Source: an uncultured Lachnospiraceae bacterium (GTDB lineage: Bacteria > Bacillota > Clostridia > Lachnospirales > Lachnospiraceae). From it: a DNA stretch of 36,301 bases. The stretch spans positions 1 through 36,301 of the forward strand of contig CACWRR010000016.1 in assembly GCA_902763335.1 (NCBI GenBank). Direction: 5' to 3'. The notes below the pieces were generated by a model. That model had not been told where the DNA came from. It saw only the letters and a list, made by a program, of their open reading frames with translations, and ran no database searches. Positions within the stretch are counted from its first letter, which is position 1. Each line of letters begins with the position of its first letter. Of this stretch, positions 1 through 7,517 are shown in pieces. The position numbers and the translations under genes were made by a program.

Positions 1-140
1 TTATTATTTATTTAATGTTTAGTAGGAGATGACGCAGATGCACGTTACGCATATGAGAGCTTATGTTTGAATATACAGACATGAGAAACAGGGTGGTACC
101 GCGGAACTTTCGTCCCTTTGTGAGGATGGAGGTTTTTTTT
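1..140 (+). promoter_or_regulatory. T-box leader (3' part) of pheST
   Basis: The T-box core GGGTGGTACCGCGG is at 91-104. It is followed by a terminator stem and an eight-T run ending at 140. Upstream, the stretch around 20-50 with GTAGGA and CACGTTA resembles the stem III region of T-boxes and the matching part of the valS leader in this window. Stem I with the specifier codon lies before base 1, so the amino acid cannot be read directly. The downstream genes pheS and pheT make tRNA-Phe the expected ligand. The UGGU of the antiterminator bulge would pair with an ACCA tRNA end, which suits tRNA-Phe (A73). The leader should stop transcription when tRNA-Phe is charged and read through when it is uncharged. 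Confidence 0.9.
105..140 (+). terminator. T-box intrinsic terminator
   Basis: Bases 105-115 pair with 124-134 (about 11 pairs, three of them G-U) around an 8-base loop. A run of eight T follows (133-140). The 5' half overlaps the region expected to join the alternative antiterminator. The 3' half contains GGAGG (128-132), so the same switch could also hide or expose a ribosome binding site for the small ORF at 141. Confidence 0.85.
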
Positions 141-251
141 ATGCAAAAATATGAGCGATATGTGAGGCAGGCAGAGCATATTGTGGCAGAAAGTGCAATA
201 CAAAGTGCCTGCGGAAATGGAGAAAGTATGAAATCTCATTCTGATGAATGA
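141..251 (+). CDS. Possible 36-codon leader ORF before pheS
   Basis: An ATG at 141 directly follows the T-box terminator T-run, eight bases after GGAGG (128-132). It runs 36 codons to a TGA at 249-251. The predicted peptide begins MQKYERYVRQ and ends MKSHSDE. The GGAGG is locked in the terminator stem when the leader terminates and free in read-through RNA, so any translation would be tied to the T-box switch. I recognise no family. The last part lies within a repeat that also contains the true pheS start region. It may be a real small protein, a leader peptide, or a chance ORF left by a local duplication. Confidence 0.25.
   Translation: MQKYERYVRQAEHIVAESAIQSACGNGESMKSHSDE
200..233 (+). repeat. 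Direct repeat, copy 1 (pheS start-region duplicate)
   Basis: This copy reads ACAAAGTGCCTGCGGAAATG and continues through GGAGAAAGTATGAAA. It matches 341-375 except for one substitution (G/A at 211/352) and one extra T in the second copy. Each copy holds a GGAG ribosome binding site followed by ATGAAA. In this copy the ATG (228) is followed after seven codons by a stop. The unit spacing is about 141 bases. Confidence 0.85.
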
Positions 252-328
252 AATTTCATACGGCTAATTGTGTTGTGGGCACCACAATTAGCTGTTTATC
301 GCAGAGCTGAATCTGATATTCAGCTCGC
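228..328 (+). other. Three consecutive hairpins in the pheS leader
   Basis: Three stems sit between the T-box terminator and pheS. The first pairs 228-240 with 247-259 (12 of 13 pairs, loop CTGATG). The second pairs GCTAATTGTG (263-272) with CACAATTAGC (283-292), perfect over 10 bases. The third pairs 304-312 with 318-326, perfect over 9 bases, and can be extended by two pairs past a bulge. None has a good T-tract, so they are not ordinary terminators. A small GGCAC-AAA-GTGCC stem (338-350) follows just before the pheS ribosome binding site. Function is unknown; they could affect mRNA stability or access to the pheS start. Confidence 0.7.
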
Positions 329-340
329 GGTTCCTCTGGC

Positions 341-375
341 ACAAAGTGCCTACGGAAATGGAGAATAGTATGAAA
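341..375 (+). repeat. Direct repeat, copy 2 (contains the pheS start)
   Basis: This is the second copy of the repeat at 200-233. It includes the functional GGAG (360-363) and the pheS ATG at 370. The stretch between the copies (234-340) carries two of the three strong hairpins and the second arm of the first, as if a short hairpin-bearing segment had been inserted or the start region had been duplicated. Confidence 0.85.
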
Positions 376-1389
376 GAAAAGTTACAGGCAATACGTGAAG
401 AAGCTATCAGAAAAATGGAAGAGTCAGACGCGTTAGATAAGTTGAATGACATTCGTGTTGCATATCTTGGAAAAAAAGGAAAATTAACTGAGGTCATGAA
501 AGGCATGAAAGATGTTGCCGCAGAGGAGAGACCTAAGGTTGGACAGTTAGTCAATGACACAAGAAAAGCCATCGAGGAAAAACTTGATGAAGTGAAGAGA
601 GAACTTGCAGAGGCAGCAAGGGAAGCTAAGATGAAGGAAGAGGTAATCGATGTTACACTTCCGGCAAAGAAGAATAATGTAGGACATCGTCATCCTAATA
701 CAATAGCACTTGAGGATGTTGAAAATATTTTCGTTGGAATGGGATATGAAGTTGTAGAAGGACCGGAGATAGAATACGACTATTATAATTTTGAGGCACT
801 TAATATTCCTGCAAATCATCCGGCGAAGGACGAACAGGATACATTTTATATAAATGACAAGATTGTTTTAAGAACCCAGACTTCACCTGTTCAGGCAAGA
901 GAGATGGAGAAAGGAAAACTTCCTATAAGAATGATTGCACCGGGAAGAGTTTTCAGAGCAGATGAGGTTGATGCTACACATTCACCGTCTTTCCATCAGA
1001 TAGAGGGACTTGTAGTTGACAAGAATATTACATTTGCTGACCTTAAAGGTACACTTGCAGAATTTGCAAAAGAGATGTTCGGTGAGGACACAAAAGTAAA
1101 ATTCAGACCGCATCATTTCCCATTTACTGAGCCTAGTGCAGAGATGGATATGACATGTTTCAAATGTGGTGGAAAAGGCTGCCGTATGTGTAAAGGTTCA
1201 GGCTGGATAGAGATACTCGGTTGTGGAATGGTACATCCTAAGGTGCTTAAAATGAGTGGAATAGATCCGGAAGAATACACAGGATTTGCATTTGGAATAG
1301 GACTTGAGAGAATCACACTGTTAAAATACGAGATAGATGATATGCGTCTCTTATATGAAAATGACACAAGATTTTTGAAACAGTTCTAA
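370..1389 (+). CDS. pheS: Phenylalanyl-tRNA synthetase alpha subunit
   Basis: PheS is the catalytic alpha subunit of the cytoplasmic alpha2beta2 phenylalanyl-tRNA synthetase. The 339-residue product has an N-terminal charged helical region (about 1-95) expected to form the tRNA-binding coiled coil. The class II catalytic domain follows, with motif 3 visible as [14 protein letters not shown] near 305-318. Cys263, Cys266, Cys271 and Cys274 form a CxxC-x4-CxxC cluster before [13 protein letters not shown], common in Gram-positive PheS. I chose ATG 370 because GGAG at 360-363 is six bases upstream. An in-frame GTG at 346 would add eight residues and has no good ribosome binding site. pheT follows after 45 bases in the same operon. 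Control is by the T-box upstream. Confidence 0.97.
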   Translation: MKEKLQAIREEAIRKMEESDALDKLNDIRVAYLGKKGKLTEVMKGMKDVAAEERPKVGQLVNDTRKAIEEKLDEVKRELAEAAREAKMKEEVIDVTLPAKKNNVGHRHPNTIALEDVENIFVGMGYEVVEGPEIEYDYYNFEALNIPANHPAKDEQDTFYINDKIVLRTQTSPVQAREMEKGKLPIRMIAPGRVFRADEVDATHSPSFHQIEGLVVDKNITFADLKGTLAEFAKEMFGEDTKVKFRPHHFPFTEPSAEMDMTCFKCGGKGCRMCKGSGWIEILGCGMVHPKVLKMSGIDPEEYTGFAFGIGLERITLLKYEIDDMRLLYENDTRFLKQF

Positions 1390-1434
1390 TTAACAGTTTA
1401 TGGCAAATCGGATTTAAGAAAGGAATGAATATAA

Positions 1435-3852
1435 ATGAATACACCATTATCGTGGATAAAAGCATATGTACCTGACCTTGATGTAACACCACAGGAATAC
1501 ACTGATGCAATGACACTCTCAGGAACAAAAGTAGAGGGATATGAAGAATTAGACAGAGACCTTGACAAAATAGTTGTAGGTCAGATTGAGAAGATAGAGA
1601 AACACCCTGATGCAGATAAACTCGTTATATGTCAGGTTAATATCGGAACGGAGACTATACAGATAGTTACCGGTGCACCGAATGTCAAAGAGGGGCAGAA
1701 GGTTCCTGTAGTTCTCGATGGCGGAAGAGTAGCAGGCGGTCATGACGGAACAAAGACAGAGGGCGGAATTAAGATTAAGAAAGGTAAGTTAAGAGGAGTA
1801 GAATCATATGGAATGATGTGTTCTATAGAAGAACTCGGTTCTACAAAAGAGATGTATCCGGATGCACCTGAATACGGTATTTATATTTTTAATGATGATG
1901 TGGAAGTTGGTGCGGATGCAATTGAAGTTCTCGGACTTCATGATGCAGTATTTGAATATGAAATCACATCAAACAGAGTTGACTGTTACGGTGTACTTGG
2001 AATAGCAAGAGAGTGTGCTGCTACATTCAGAAAAGAATTTAAGCCTCCTGTTGTTGAAGTTAAAGGCAATGACGAAAAGGCAGAGGGTTTTATATCAGTA
2101 GATATTCAGGATAAAGAGCTTTGTCCTAGATATTGTGCAAGAATCGTTAAAAATGTAAAGATTGCACCATCACCTGAGTGGATGCAGAGAAGACTTGCTG
2201 CATGTGGTATCAGACCGATTAACAATCTTGTAGATATTACAAATTACGTTATGGAAGAGTACGGACAGCCTATGCATGCGTATGATATGTCTACAATTGC
2301 AGGCAAAAAGATAGTTGTAAAACGTGCATCAAATGGCGATATATTCCAGACACTTGACGGTCAGGAGAGAAAGCTTGATGAGAATATGCTTATGATATGG
2401 GATGCTGAGAAACCAATCGGTATTGCAGGTATCATGGGTGGAGAGAATTCAAAGATTACAGATGACGTAAAGGATATGGTATTTGAGGCTGCATGTTTTG
2501 ATGGAACAAATATCCGTCTTACTGCAAAGAGACTCGGACTCAGAACAGATGCTTCAGGAAAATTTGAAAAGGGACTTGATCCTAATAATGCAAAAGATGC
2601 GATTGACAGAGCATGCCAGCTTATTGAAGAAATGGGTGCAGGTGAAGTTGTCGGCGGAATGATAGATGTATATGATGAAGTAAGACAGCCAAAGAGAGTA
2701 CCATTTAATCCTGATAAGATAAATAAACTTCTTGGAACAGATATAGACAAAGAAGATATGCTTGGATATTTTAAGATGCTTGAGCTTGAATATGATGAAA
2801 GTACAGGTGAACTTATTGTTCCTACATTCAGACAGGACCTCGAGTGTGATGCTGATATTGCAGAGGAAGTTGCAAGATTTTTCGGATATGATAATATTCC
2901 GGTTACACTTCCTAGCGGAGAAGCTACTACAGGAAAATACTCATTCAAGCAGAAAAATGAAGCAATATTAAAGAATATTGCGGAGTTCTGCGGTTTCAGT
3001 CAGAGTATGAATTACTCATTTGAGAGTCCGAAGGTATTTGACAAACTTCTTATACCACAGGATTCAGATATCAGAAAGGCAATAGTCATAAGCAATCCTT
3101 TAGGAGAAGATTTCAGTATAATGAGAACTACATCATTAAACGGAATGCTTACATCCCTTTCAACAAACTACAACAGAAGAAACAAAGATGTTCGTCTGTA
3201 TGAGATAGCTAATATATATATTCCAAAGGAACTTCCGTTATCTGAACTTCCTGATGAGAGAACACAGTTTACACTCGGAATGTACGGAAAAGGTGATTTC
3301 TTTACAATGAAGGGTGTAGTTGAGGAGTGCTTTGAGAAACTCGGAATGAGAAAACAGCCGACATATGATCCGAAGGCAGGCAAGTCATTCCTTCATCCGG
3401 GACGTCAGGCAAACATTGTATATGAAGGAAAGGTTGTGGGATACCTTGGAGAAGTTCATCCACAGGTACTTGACAACTACAATATAGGAGAAAAGGCTTA
3501 TGTTGCGGTAATTGATATTCCATCAGTACTTGAATTTGCCACATTTGACAGAAAATTCAAGGGAATAGCAAAATATCCGGCTGTAACAAGAGATATCAGC
3601 ATGGTTATGAAACGTGATGTGCTTGTTGGAAGTATAGAACAGGTTATAAGAGAAAAAGGTGGGGAACACTTAGAGTCATATAAACTGTTTGACGTATATG
3701 AAGGAGCACAGATAGAGGACGGATATAAATCAGTAGCTTACTCTATCACATTCCGTGCAGCCGACCATACTCTTGAGGATAAAGAAGTAAGTGAAGCGGT
3801 CAACAGAATATTAAAGGCATTAGGCGATATGGGAATAGAACTCAGGGCATAG
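1435..3852 (+). CDS. pheT: Phenylalanyl-tRNA synthetase beta subunit
   Basis: PheT pairs with PheS and supplies tRNA binding and editing. The 805-residue product has the usual full bacterial layout: an EMAP-II-type tRNA-binding domain at about 40-155 (VGQIEKIEKHPDADKL), the B3/B4 editing domain at about 205-385, B5 at about 410-475, a catalytic-like core, and a C-terminal ferredoxin-fold anticodon-binding domain at about 710-803 (KYPAVTRDISMVM). AGGAATG lies a little far upstream of the ATG, a modest ribosome binding site. A terminator-like stem follows at 3875-3934. Nothing appears truncated. Confidence 0.97.
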   Translation: MNTPLSWIKAYVPDLDVTPQEYTDAMTLSGTKVEGYEELDRDLDKIVVGQIEKIEKHPDADKLVICQVNIGTETIQIVTGAPNVKEGQKVPVVLDGGRVAGGHDGTKTEGGIKIKKGKLRGVESYGMMCSIEELGSTKEMYPDAPEYGIYIFNDDVEVGADAIEVLGLHDAVFEYEITSNRVDCYGVLGIARECAATFRKEFKPPVVEVKGNDEKAEGFISVDIQDKELCPRYCARIVKNVKIAPSPEWMQRRLAACGIRPINNLVDITNYVMEEYGQPMHAYDMSTIAGKKIVVKRASNGDIFQTLDGQERKLDENMLMIWDAEKPIGIAGIMGGENSKITDDVKDMVFEAACFDGTNIRLTAKRLGLRTDASGKFEKGLDPNNAKDAIDRACQLIEEMGAGEVVGGMIDVYDEVRQPKRVPFNPDKINKLLGTDIDKEDMLGYFKMLELEYDESTGELIVPTFRQDLECDADIAEEVARFFGYDNIPVTLPSGEATTGKYSFKQKNEAILKNIAEFCGFSQSMNYSFESPKVFDKLLIPQDSDIRKAIVISNPLGEDFSIMRTTSLNGMLTSLSTNYNRRNKDVRLYEIANIYIPKELPLSELPDERTQFTLGMYGKGDFFTMKGVVEECFEKLGMRKQPTYDPKAGKSFLHPGRQANIVYEGKVVGYLGEVHPQVLDNYNIGEKAYVAVIDIPSVLEFATFDRKFKGIAKYPAVTRDISMVMKRDVLVGSIEQVIREKGGEHLESYKLFDVYEGAQIEDGYKSVAYSITFRAADHTLEDKEVSEAVNRILKALGDMGIELRA

Positions 3853-3874
3853 AGCTATTCCGATGAATGAAATT

Positions 3875-3934
3875 ACAGCTGATGTATATTATATAGAATG
3901 AAAATTCGGGTATAGTATATATCAGTTGTTTTTT
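3875..3934 (+). terminator. Probable terminator of pheST
   Basis: Bases 3875-3888 pair with 3916-3929 (14 pairs, two of them G-U) around a 27-base loop, and six T follow (3929-3934). The large loop and AU-rich stem make it weaker than a textbook terminator. It sits in the right place, between the pheT stop and the clpB promoter. Confidence 0.55.
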
Positions 3935-3960
3935 AAATTTGAAAAAAATAAAAAAAATAC

Positions 3961-3988
3961 TTGATTAATTCAAAAAGTGTGTTATAGT
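3961..3988 (+). promoter_or_regulatory. Probable sigma-A promoter of clpB
   Basis: TTGATT (3961-3966) and TATAGT (3983-3988) are separated by 16 bases, and the clpB ATG is 32 bases beyond. I looked for a CIRCE element and a CtsR heptad repeat here, the usual clostridial heat-shock controls, and saw neither. Confidence 0.5.
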
Positions 3989-4020
3989 TGATATAGAACA
4001 AACGGAATGGAGGTATAGTT

Positions 4021-6603
4021 ATGAATATAAGTAAATTTACCCAGAAGTCTATAGAAGCAGTACAGCAGTGTGAAAAGCTTGCATACGAATATGGCAATCA
4101 GGAGATTGATGAAGAGCATCTTTTGTACAGCCTCTTAACGGTAGAGGACAGCCTTATTCTTAAACTGATTTCCAAGATGGAGATTCAGAAGGAATATTTC
4201 CTTAACAGAGTTCAGGAGGCACTTCAGAAATGCGTGAAGGTGCAGGGCGGAACTCTCCATATCAGCAATGATATGAATAAGGTTCTTATAAATGCCGAAG
4301 ATGAGGCAAAAAAGATGGGAGACGAATATGTTTCGGTTGAGCATATTTTCCTTACTCTTATAGAATATCCTAATAAAGCAGTTAAGGCTATATTCAAAGA
4401 ATTTGGAATAACCAGAGAGAGATTTTTACAGGCTCTTTCAACTGTCAGGGGCAATCAGAGAGTGGTCAGTGACAATCCGGAGGATACTTATGATACTCTT
4501 GAGAAATATGCAGTAAATCTTGTTGACAGAGCAAGAAATCAGAAACTTGATCCGGTAATAGGACGTGATACGGAGATTAGAAATGTTATAAGGATTTTGT
4601 CAAGAAAGACCAAGAACAATCCGGTCCTTATAGGTGAACCGGGTGTAGGTAAGACAGCAGCCGTTGAAGGACTTGCACAACGTATAGTAAGAGGCGATGT
4701 GCCGGAAGGATTGAAAGATAAAGAGTTATTTGCGCTTGATATGGGAGCACTTGTGGCAGGTGCAAAGTACAGAGGCGAATTTGAGGAGCGTCTTAAAGCC
4801 GTACTTGAGGAAGTAAGAAAGAGCGAAGGAAGAATTATTCTCTTTATAGATGAACTTCATACAATAGTGGGTGCAGGAAAAACAGAGGGCTCGATGGATG
4901 CGGGCAATATGTTAAAACCTATGCTTGCAAGAGGAGAACTCCATTGCATAGGTGCAACTACACTTGATGAGTATAGGAAATATATAGAGAAAGATCCGGC
5001 ACTTGAGAGAAGATTCCAGCCGGTAATGGTTGATGAACCGTCAGTTGAGGATACCATATCTATTCTTAGAGGATTAAAAGAGAGATATGAGGTGTTCCAT
5101 GGTGTTAAAATAACCGATTCTGCATTGGTCTCAGCAGCAGTATTGTCAAACAGATATATATCAGACAGATTTCTTCCTGATAAGGCAATAGACCTTGTGG
5201 ATGAGGCGTGTGCACTTATTAAGACAGAGCTTGATTCAATGCCTACAGAACTTGATGAGCTGTCGAGAAAGGTAATGCAGCTTGAGATAGAAGAGGCAGC
5301 ACTGAAAAAAGAAGATGATAAGCTTAGTAAAGAGCGGCTTTTGAATCTGCAGAAAGAACTGGCAGAATTGAGAGATGAATTCACGAACAAGAAAGCAAAA
5401 TGGGAAAATGAAAAGAATTCAGTATCTAAACTGTCAGAGCTTCGTGAGCAGATAGAGGGTATAAACAATGAGATTCAGATGGCACAGAGAGAGTATAATC
5501 TTGAAAAGGTTGCAGCACTTCAGTATGGTAAACTACCTGAACTTACAAAACAGCTTGAAGCAGAAGAGGAGAAAATAAAGAATCAGGAACTTGAACTTGT
5601 GCATGAGAGCGTGACGGATGAGGAGATTGCAAGGATAATATCCAGATGGACAGGTATACCGGTAGCAAAACTTACAGAGTCAGAGAGAAATAAAACTCTC
5701 CATCTGGACGATGAACTTCACAAACGTGTTATCGGTCAGGATGAAGCTGTTGAGCTTGTTACGGAAGCTATTATCCGTTCAAAAGCAGGGATAAAAGACC
5801 CTACCAAACCTATAGGTTCATTCCTGTTCCTCGGTCCTACGGGAGTAGGTAAGACAGAGCTTGCAAAGGCACTTGCACAGAATCTTTTTGATAATGAAGC
5901 AAATATTGTGAGAATTGATATGAGTGAATATATGGAGAAACATTCAGTGTCAAGACTTGTAGGAGCGCCTCCGGGATATGTAGGATATGACGAGGGTGGA
6001 CAGCTTACAGAAGCAGTCAGAAGAAAACCTTATTCAGTTGTACTCTTTGATGAGGTGGAAAAGGCACATCCTGATGTATTCAACATTCTGCTTCAGGTAC
6101 TTGATGACGGACGTATAACAGATTCACAGGGTCGTACCGTAGACTTTAAGAATACAATACTGATTATGACATCTAATATCGGTTCTGCTTATCTTTTGGA
6201 TGGCATAGCTGAAGACGGTTCTATTACATCTGAGGCACAGGACAGGGTAAATGAAGAACTGAAATCACACTTCAGACCTGAGTTTATTAACCGACTTGAT
6301 GAAATAATTATGTTTAAGCCACTGACAAAAGGTAACATTGATGGTATAATTAACCTTATGATTGCTGATGTGAATAAAAGAATTGCAGATAAGGACATCT
6401 CTATAGAGCTTGATGATCAGGCTAAATGGTATATAACAGAGCATGGTTATGATCCGGTATATGGTGCAAGACCTCTCAAGAGATATCTGCAAAAGAATGT
6501 AGAAACACTGGCAGCACGTCTTATCGTTGCAGGACAGGTTAAATCGGGAGATATCATTAAGATCAGTGTGGAGGACAATAAACTTAAAGCATCCGTATCA
6601 TGA
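4021..6603 (+). CDS. clpB: ClpB-type AAA+ disaggregase
   Basis: ClpB is a hexameric ATP-dependent chaperone that, with the DnaK system, rescues aggregated proteins in the cytoplasm. The 860-residue product has the full ClpB order: N domain (about 1-145), first AAA+ module with Walker A GEPGVGKT at 205-212, a long charged coiled-coil middle domain (about 400-535) that separates ClpB from ClpC/ClpA, and a second AAA+ module with Walker A GPTGVGKT at 605-612 and a C-terminal D2-small region. TGGAGG lies just before the ATG. A metal-sensor gene follows after 27 bases with no terminator between them, so the two are probably cotranscribed. Confidence 0.95.
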   Translation: MNISKFTQKSIEAVQQCEKLAYEYGNQEIDEEHLLYSLLTVEDSLILKLISKMEIQKEYFLNRVQEALQKCVKVQGGTLHISNDMNKVLINAEDEAKKMGDEYVSVEHIFLTLIEYPNKAVKAIFKEFGITRERFLQALSTVRGNQRVVSDNPEDTYDTLEKYAVNLVDRARNQKLDPVIGRDTEIRNVIRILSRKTKNNPVLIGEPGVGKTAAVEGLAQRIVRGDVPEGLKDKELFALDMGALVAGAKYRGEFEERLKAVLEEVRKSEGRIILFIDELHTIVGAGKTEGSMDAGNMLKPMLARGELHCIGATTLDEYRKYIEKDPALERRFQPVMVDEPSVEDTISILRGLKERYEVFHGVKITDSALVSAAVLSNRYISDRFLPDKAIDLVDEACALIKTELDSMPTELDELSRKVMQLEIEEAALKKEDDKLSKERLLNLQKELAELRDEFTNKKAKWENEKNSVSKLSELREQIEGINNEIQMAQREYNLEKVAALQYGKLPELTKQLEAEEEKIKNQELELVHESVTDEEIARIISRWTGIPVAKLTESERNKTLHLDDELHKRVIGQDEAVELVTEAIIRSKAGIKDPTKPIGSFLFLGPTGVGKTELAKALAQNLFDNEANIVRIDMSEYMEKHSVSRLVGAPPGYVGYDEGGQLTEAVRRKPYSVVLFDEVEKAHPDVFNILLQVLDDGRITDSQGRTVDFKNTILIMTSNIGSAYLLDGIAEDGSITSEAQDRVNEELKSHFRPEFINRLDEIIMFKPLTKGNIDGIINLMIADVNKRIADKDISIELDDQAKWYITEHGYDPVYGARPLKRYLQKNVETLAARLIVAGQVKSGDIIKISVEDNKLKASVS

Positions 6604-6630
6604 TAAAAAACAGAAACGGAGAGTATCGCA

Positions 6631-6993
6631 ATGAGTGAAGAAGATAAGATAGAAAAATGTGATTTTATACATGTGCATGAGGACCGGGTAAAAGAAGTGT
6701 TAGGCAATATGCCTGAGGAGGAAAAGCTATACGACCTTGCAGAATTTTTCAAGGTGTTTGCGGATTCCACCAGAATAAAGATACTGTATGTTCTCGGACA
6801 GTCTGAAATGTGCGTGTGTGATATCGGAAATATTCTGGGGGTGAGTCAGTCAGCGGTATCGCATCAGCTTAGAATACTTAAGCAGATGCAGCTGGTAAAG
6901 TACAGAAGAGAAGGAAAGACAGTGTTTTACTCTTTATCAGATTCTCATATTAAGACAATTCTTAATCAGGGATTTGAACATATATGTGAGTAA
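6631..6993 (+). CDS. ArsR/SmtB-family metal-sensing repressor, two metal sites
   Basis: This 120-residue winged-helix protein belongs to the ArsR/SmtB family of dimeric repressors released from DNA by metal. The recognition helix region is SQSAVSHQLRILKQ. The alpha-3N site ligands are present: Cys61 and Cys63 in EMCVCD, with Cys10, His14 and His16 in the N-terminal arm. The alpha-5 site is also complete: Asp104, His106, His117 and Glu120, with the same D-x-H-x10-H-x2-E spacing as in SmtB. Family knowledge suggests Zn, Cd, Pb or Co sensing. No metal efflux gene is next to it; the upstream neighbour is clpB, and a strong terminator follows. The regulated target is therefore not evident from context. 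Confidence 0.9.
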   Translation: MSEEDKIEKCDFIHVHEDRVKEVLGNMPEEEKLYDLAEFFKVFADSTRIKILYVLGQSEMCVCDIGNILGVSQSAVSHQLRILKQMQLVKYRREGKTVFYSLSDSHIKTILNQGFEHICE

Positions 6994-6999
6994 AAACTA

Positions 7000-7041
7000 A
7001 CAGGGTGGCAATGCATGAAAGCATTTGCCACCCTGTCTTTT
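7000..7041. terminator. Bidirectional terminator
   Basis: CAGGGTGGCAA (7001-7011) pairs with TTGCCACCCTG (7025-7035), extended by further pairs towards the loop past a bulge. CTTTTTAG follows on the plus strand. On the minus strand the stem is followed by AGTTTTTAC. It can end the clpB-arsR transcript and the convergent DUF4250 transcript. Confidence 0.85.
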
Positions 7042-7053
7042 TAGTGTTTAAAA

Positions 7054-7239
7054 TCATACGAACTGGTTTAAATGTGCATCATAAACATAATTAATCGAAC
7101 GGAGTCGACCAACGATGTCATTTATATCTACTGAATGTGCTACACAGAAATCAACTAAATCATCATAGTTATCACGTAACTCAGTGTTGATATAACTTAA
7201 AAGCATAACCGGATCTTTTGGGATGTTACTCAAAGCCAT
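7054..7239 (-). CDS. DUF4250-like small protein
   Basis: A 61-residue cytoplasmic protein beginning MALSNIPKDPVMLLSYINTE and ending DAHLNQFV. I recognise this as the DUF4250 pattern (PKDPxMLLSxxNxxLRD near the N-terminus, YDxxxNQF at the C-terminus), common in Lachnospiraceae and of unknown function. I chose ATG at 7239 because GGAGGA (7249-7244) precedes it by four bases. An in-frame TTG four codons upstream would overlap that ribosome binding site. It has no transmembrane segment or catalytic motif that I can see. It stands alone, convergent with the metal sensor and sharing its terminator. Confidence 0.85.
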   Translation of the reverse strand: MALSNIPKDPVMLLSYINTELRDNYDDLVDFCVAHSVDINDIVGRLRSINYVYDAHLNQFV

Positions 7240-7288
7240 TTTGTCCTCCAAATTAAATTATAAACTTGTGAAATCTGATAATTGTTAT

Positions 7289-7409
7289 TTGATTAGTGGG
7301 GAAAATCCCTTCGGGGACAGCCAGTAAAAATAAGCAGCTTTGCAAGCTGGCTTGCAAGCGTGCATATTTTTGCTGCCTGGTGCGAAGCACTATTTCCCCC
7401 ACTAATCAA
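7289..7409. repeat. Near-palindromic structured intergenic element
   Basis: The ends TTGATTAGTGGGG (7289-7301) and CCCCACTAATCAA (7397-7409) are perfect inverted repeats, and pairing continues inwards past one extra C. Inside are a TCCC-TTCG-GGGA hairpin (7306-7317), a GTGC-GAA-GCAC hairpin (7380-7390), and a long central arm in which CCAG (7321-7324) can pair with CTGG (7377-7380) and AAAAATA (7326-7332) pairs with TATTTTT (7365-7371). The apical part is rich in GCTTGCAAGC-type palindromes. It holds no ORF. It could be a small MITE-like or REP-like repeat, or a structured RNA. I see no second copy in this window. Confidence 0.8.
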
Positions 7410-7482
7410 TATAAATATTTCAAAAGTACATTTGATGTTACCTATAAAAAATTATAGCATAATAATTGAGTTTGTAAAGACA

Positions 7483-7488
7483 TATAAT
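7483..7488 (+). promoter_or_regulatory. Possible -10 element for the deacetylase gene
   Basis: A perfect TATAAT lies 29 bases before the chosen ATG (7518). No acceptable -35 sequence lies 16-18 bases upstream; the nearest, TTGAGT (7466-7471), is only 11 bases away. Confidence 0.35.
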
Positions 7489-7517
7489 ATTTCTAAGAAT
7501 TGATTATCGGCGTGAAT

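Noticed and set aside
2361-2948. A 195-codon minus-strand frame inside pheT
   Set aside because: It is Ser/Ile-rich shadow sequence of pheT, which is complete and conserved.
4857-5468. A 203-codon minus-strand frame inside clpB
   Set aside because: It is serine-rich, as expected opposite a Glu/Lys-rich coiled-coil coding region, with no domain and no ribosome binding site that I could see.
7289-7409. CRISPR or tRNA-like reading of the structured element
   Set aside because: It has no repeat-spacer periodicity, and the arms do not form a cloverleaf or end in a T-loop.
7466-7488. TTGAGT plus TATAAT as the deacetylase promoter
   Set aside because: The 11-base spacer is too short; only the -10 was kept.
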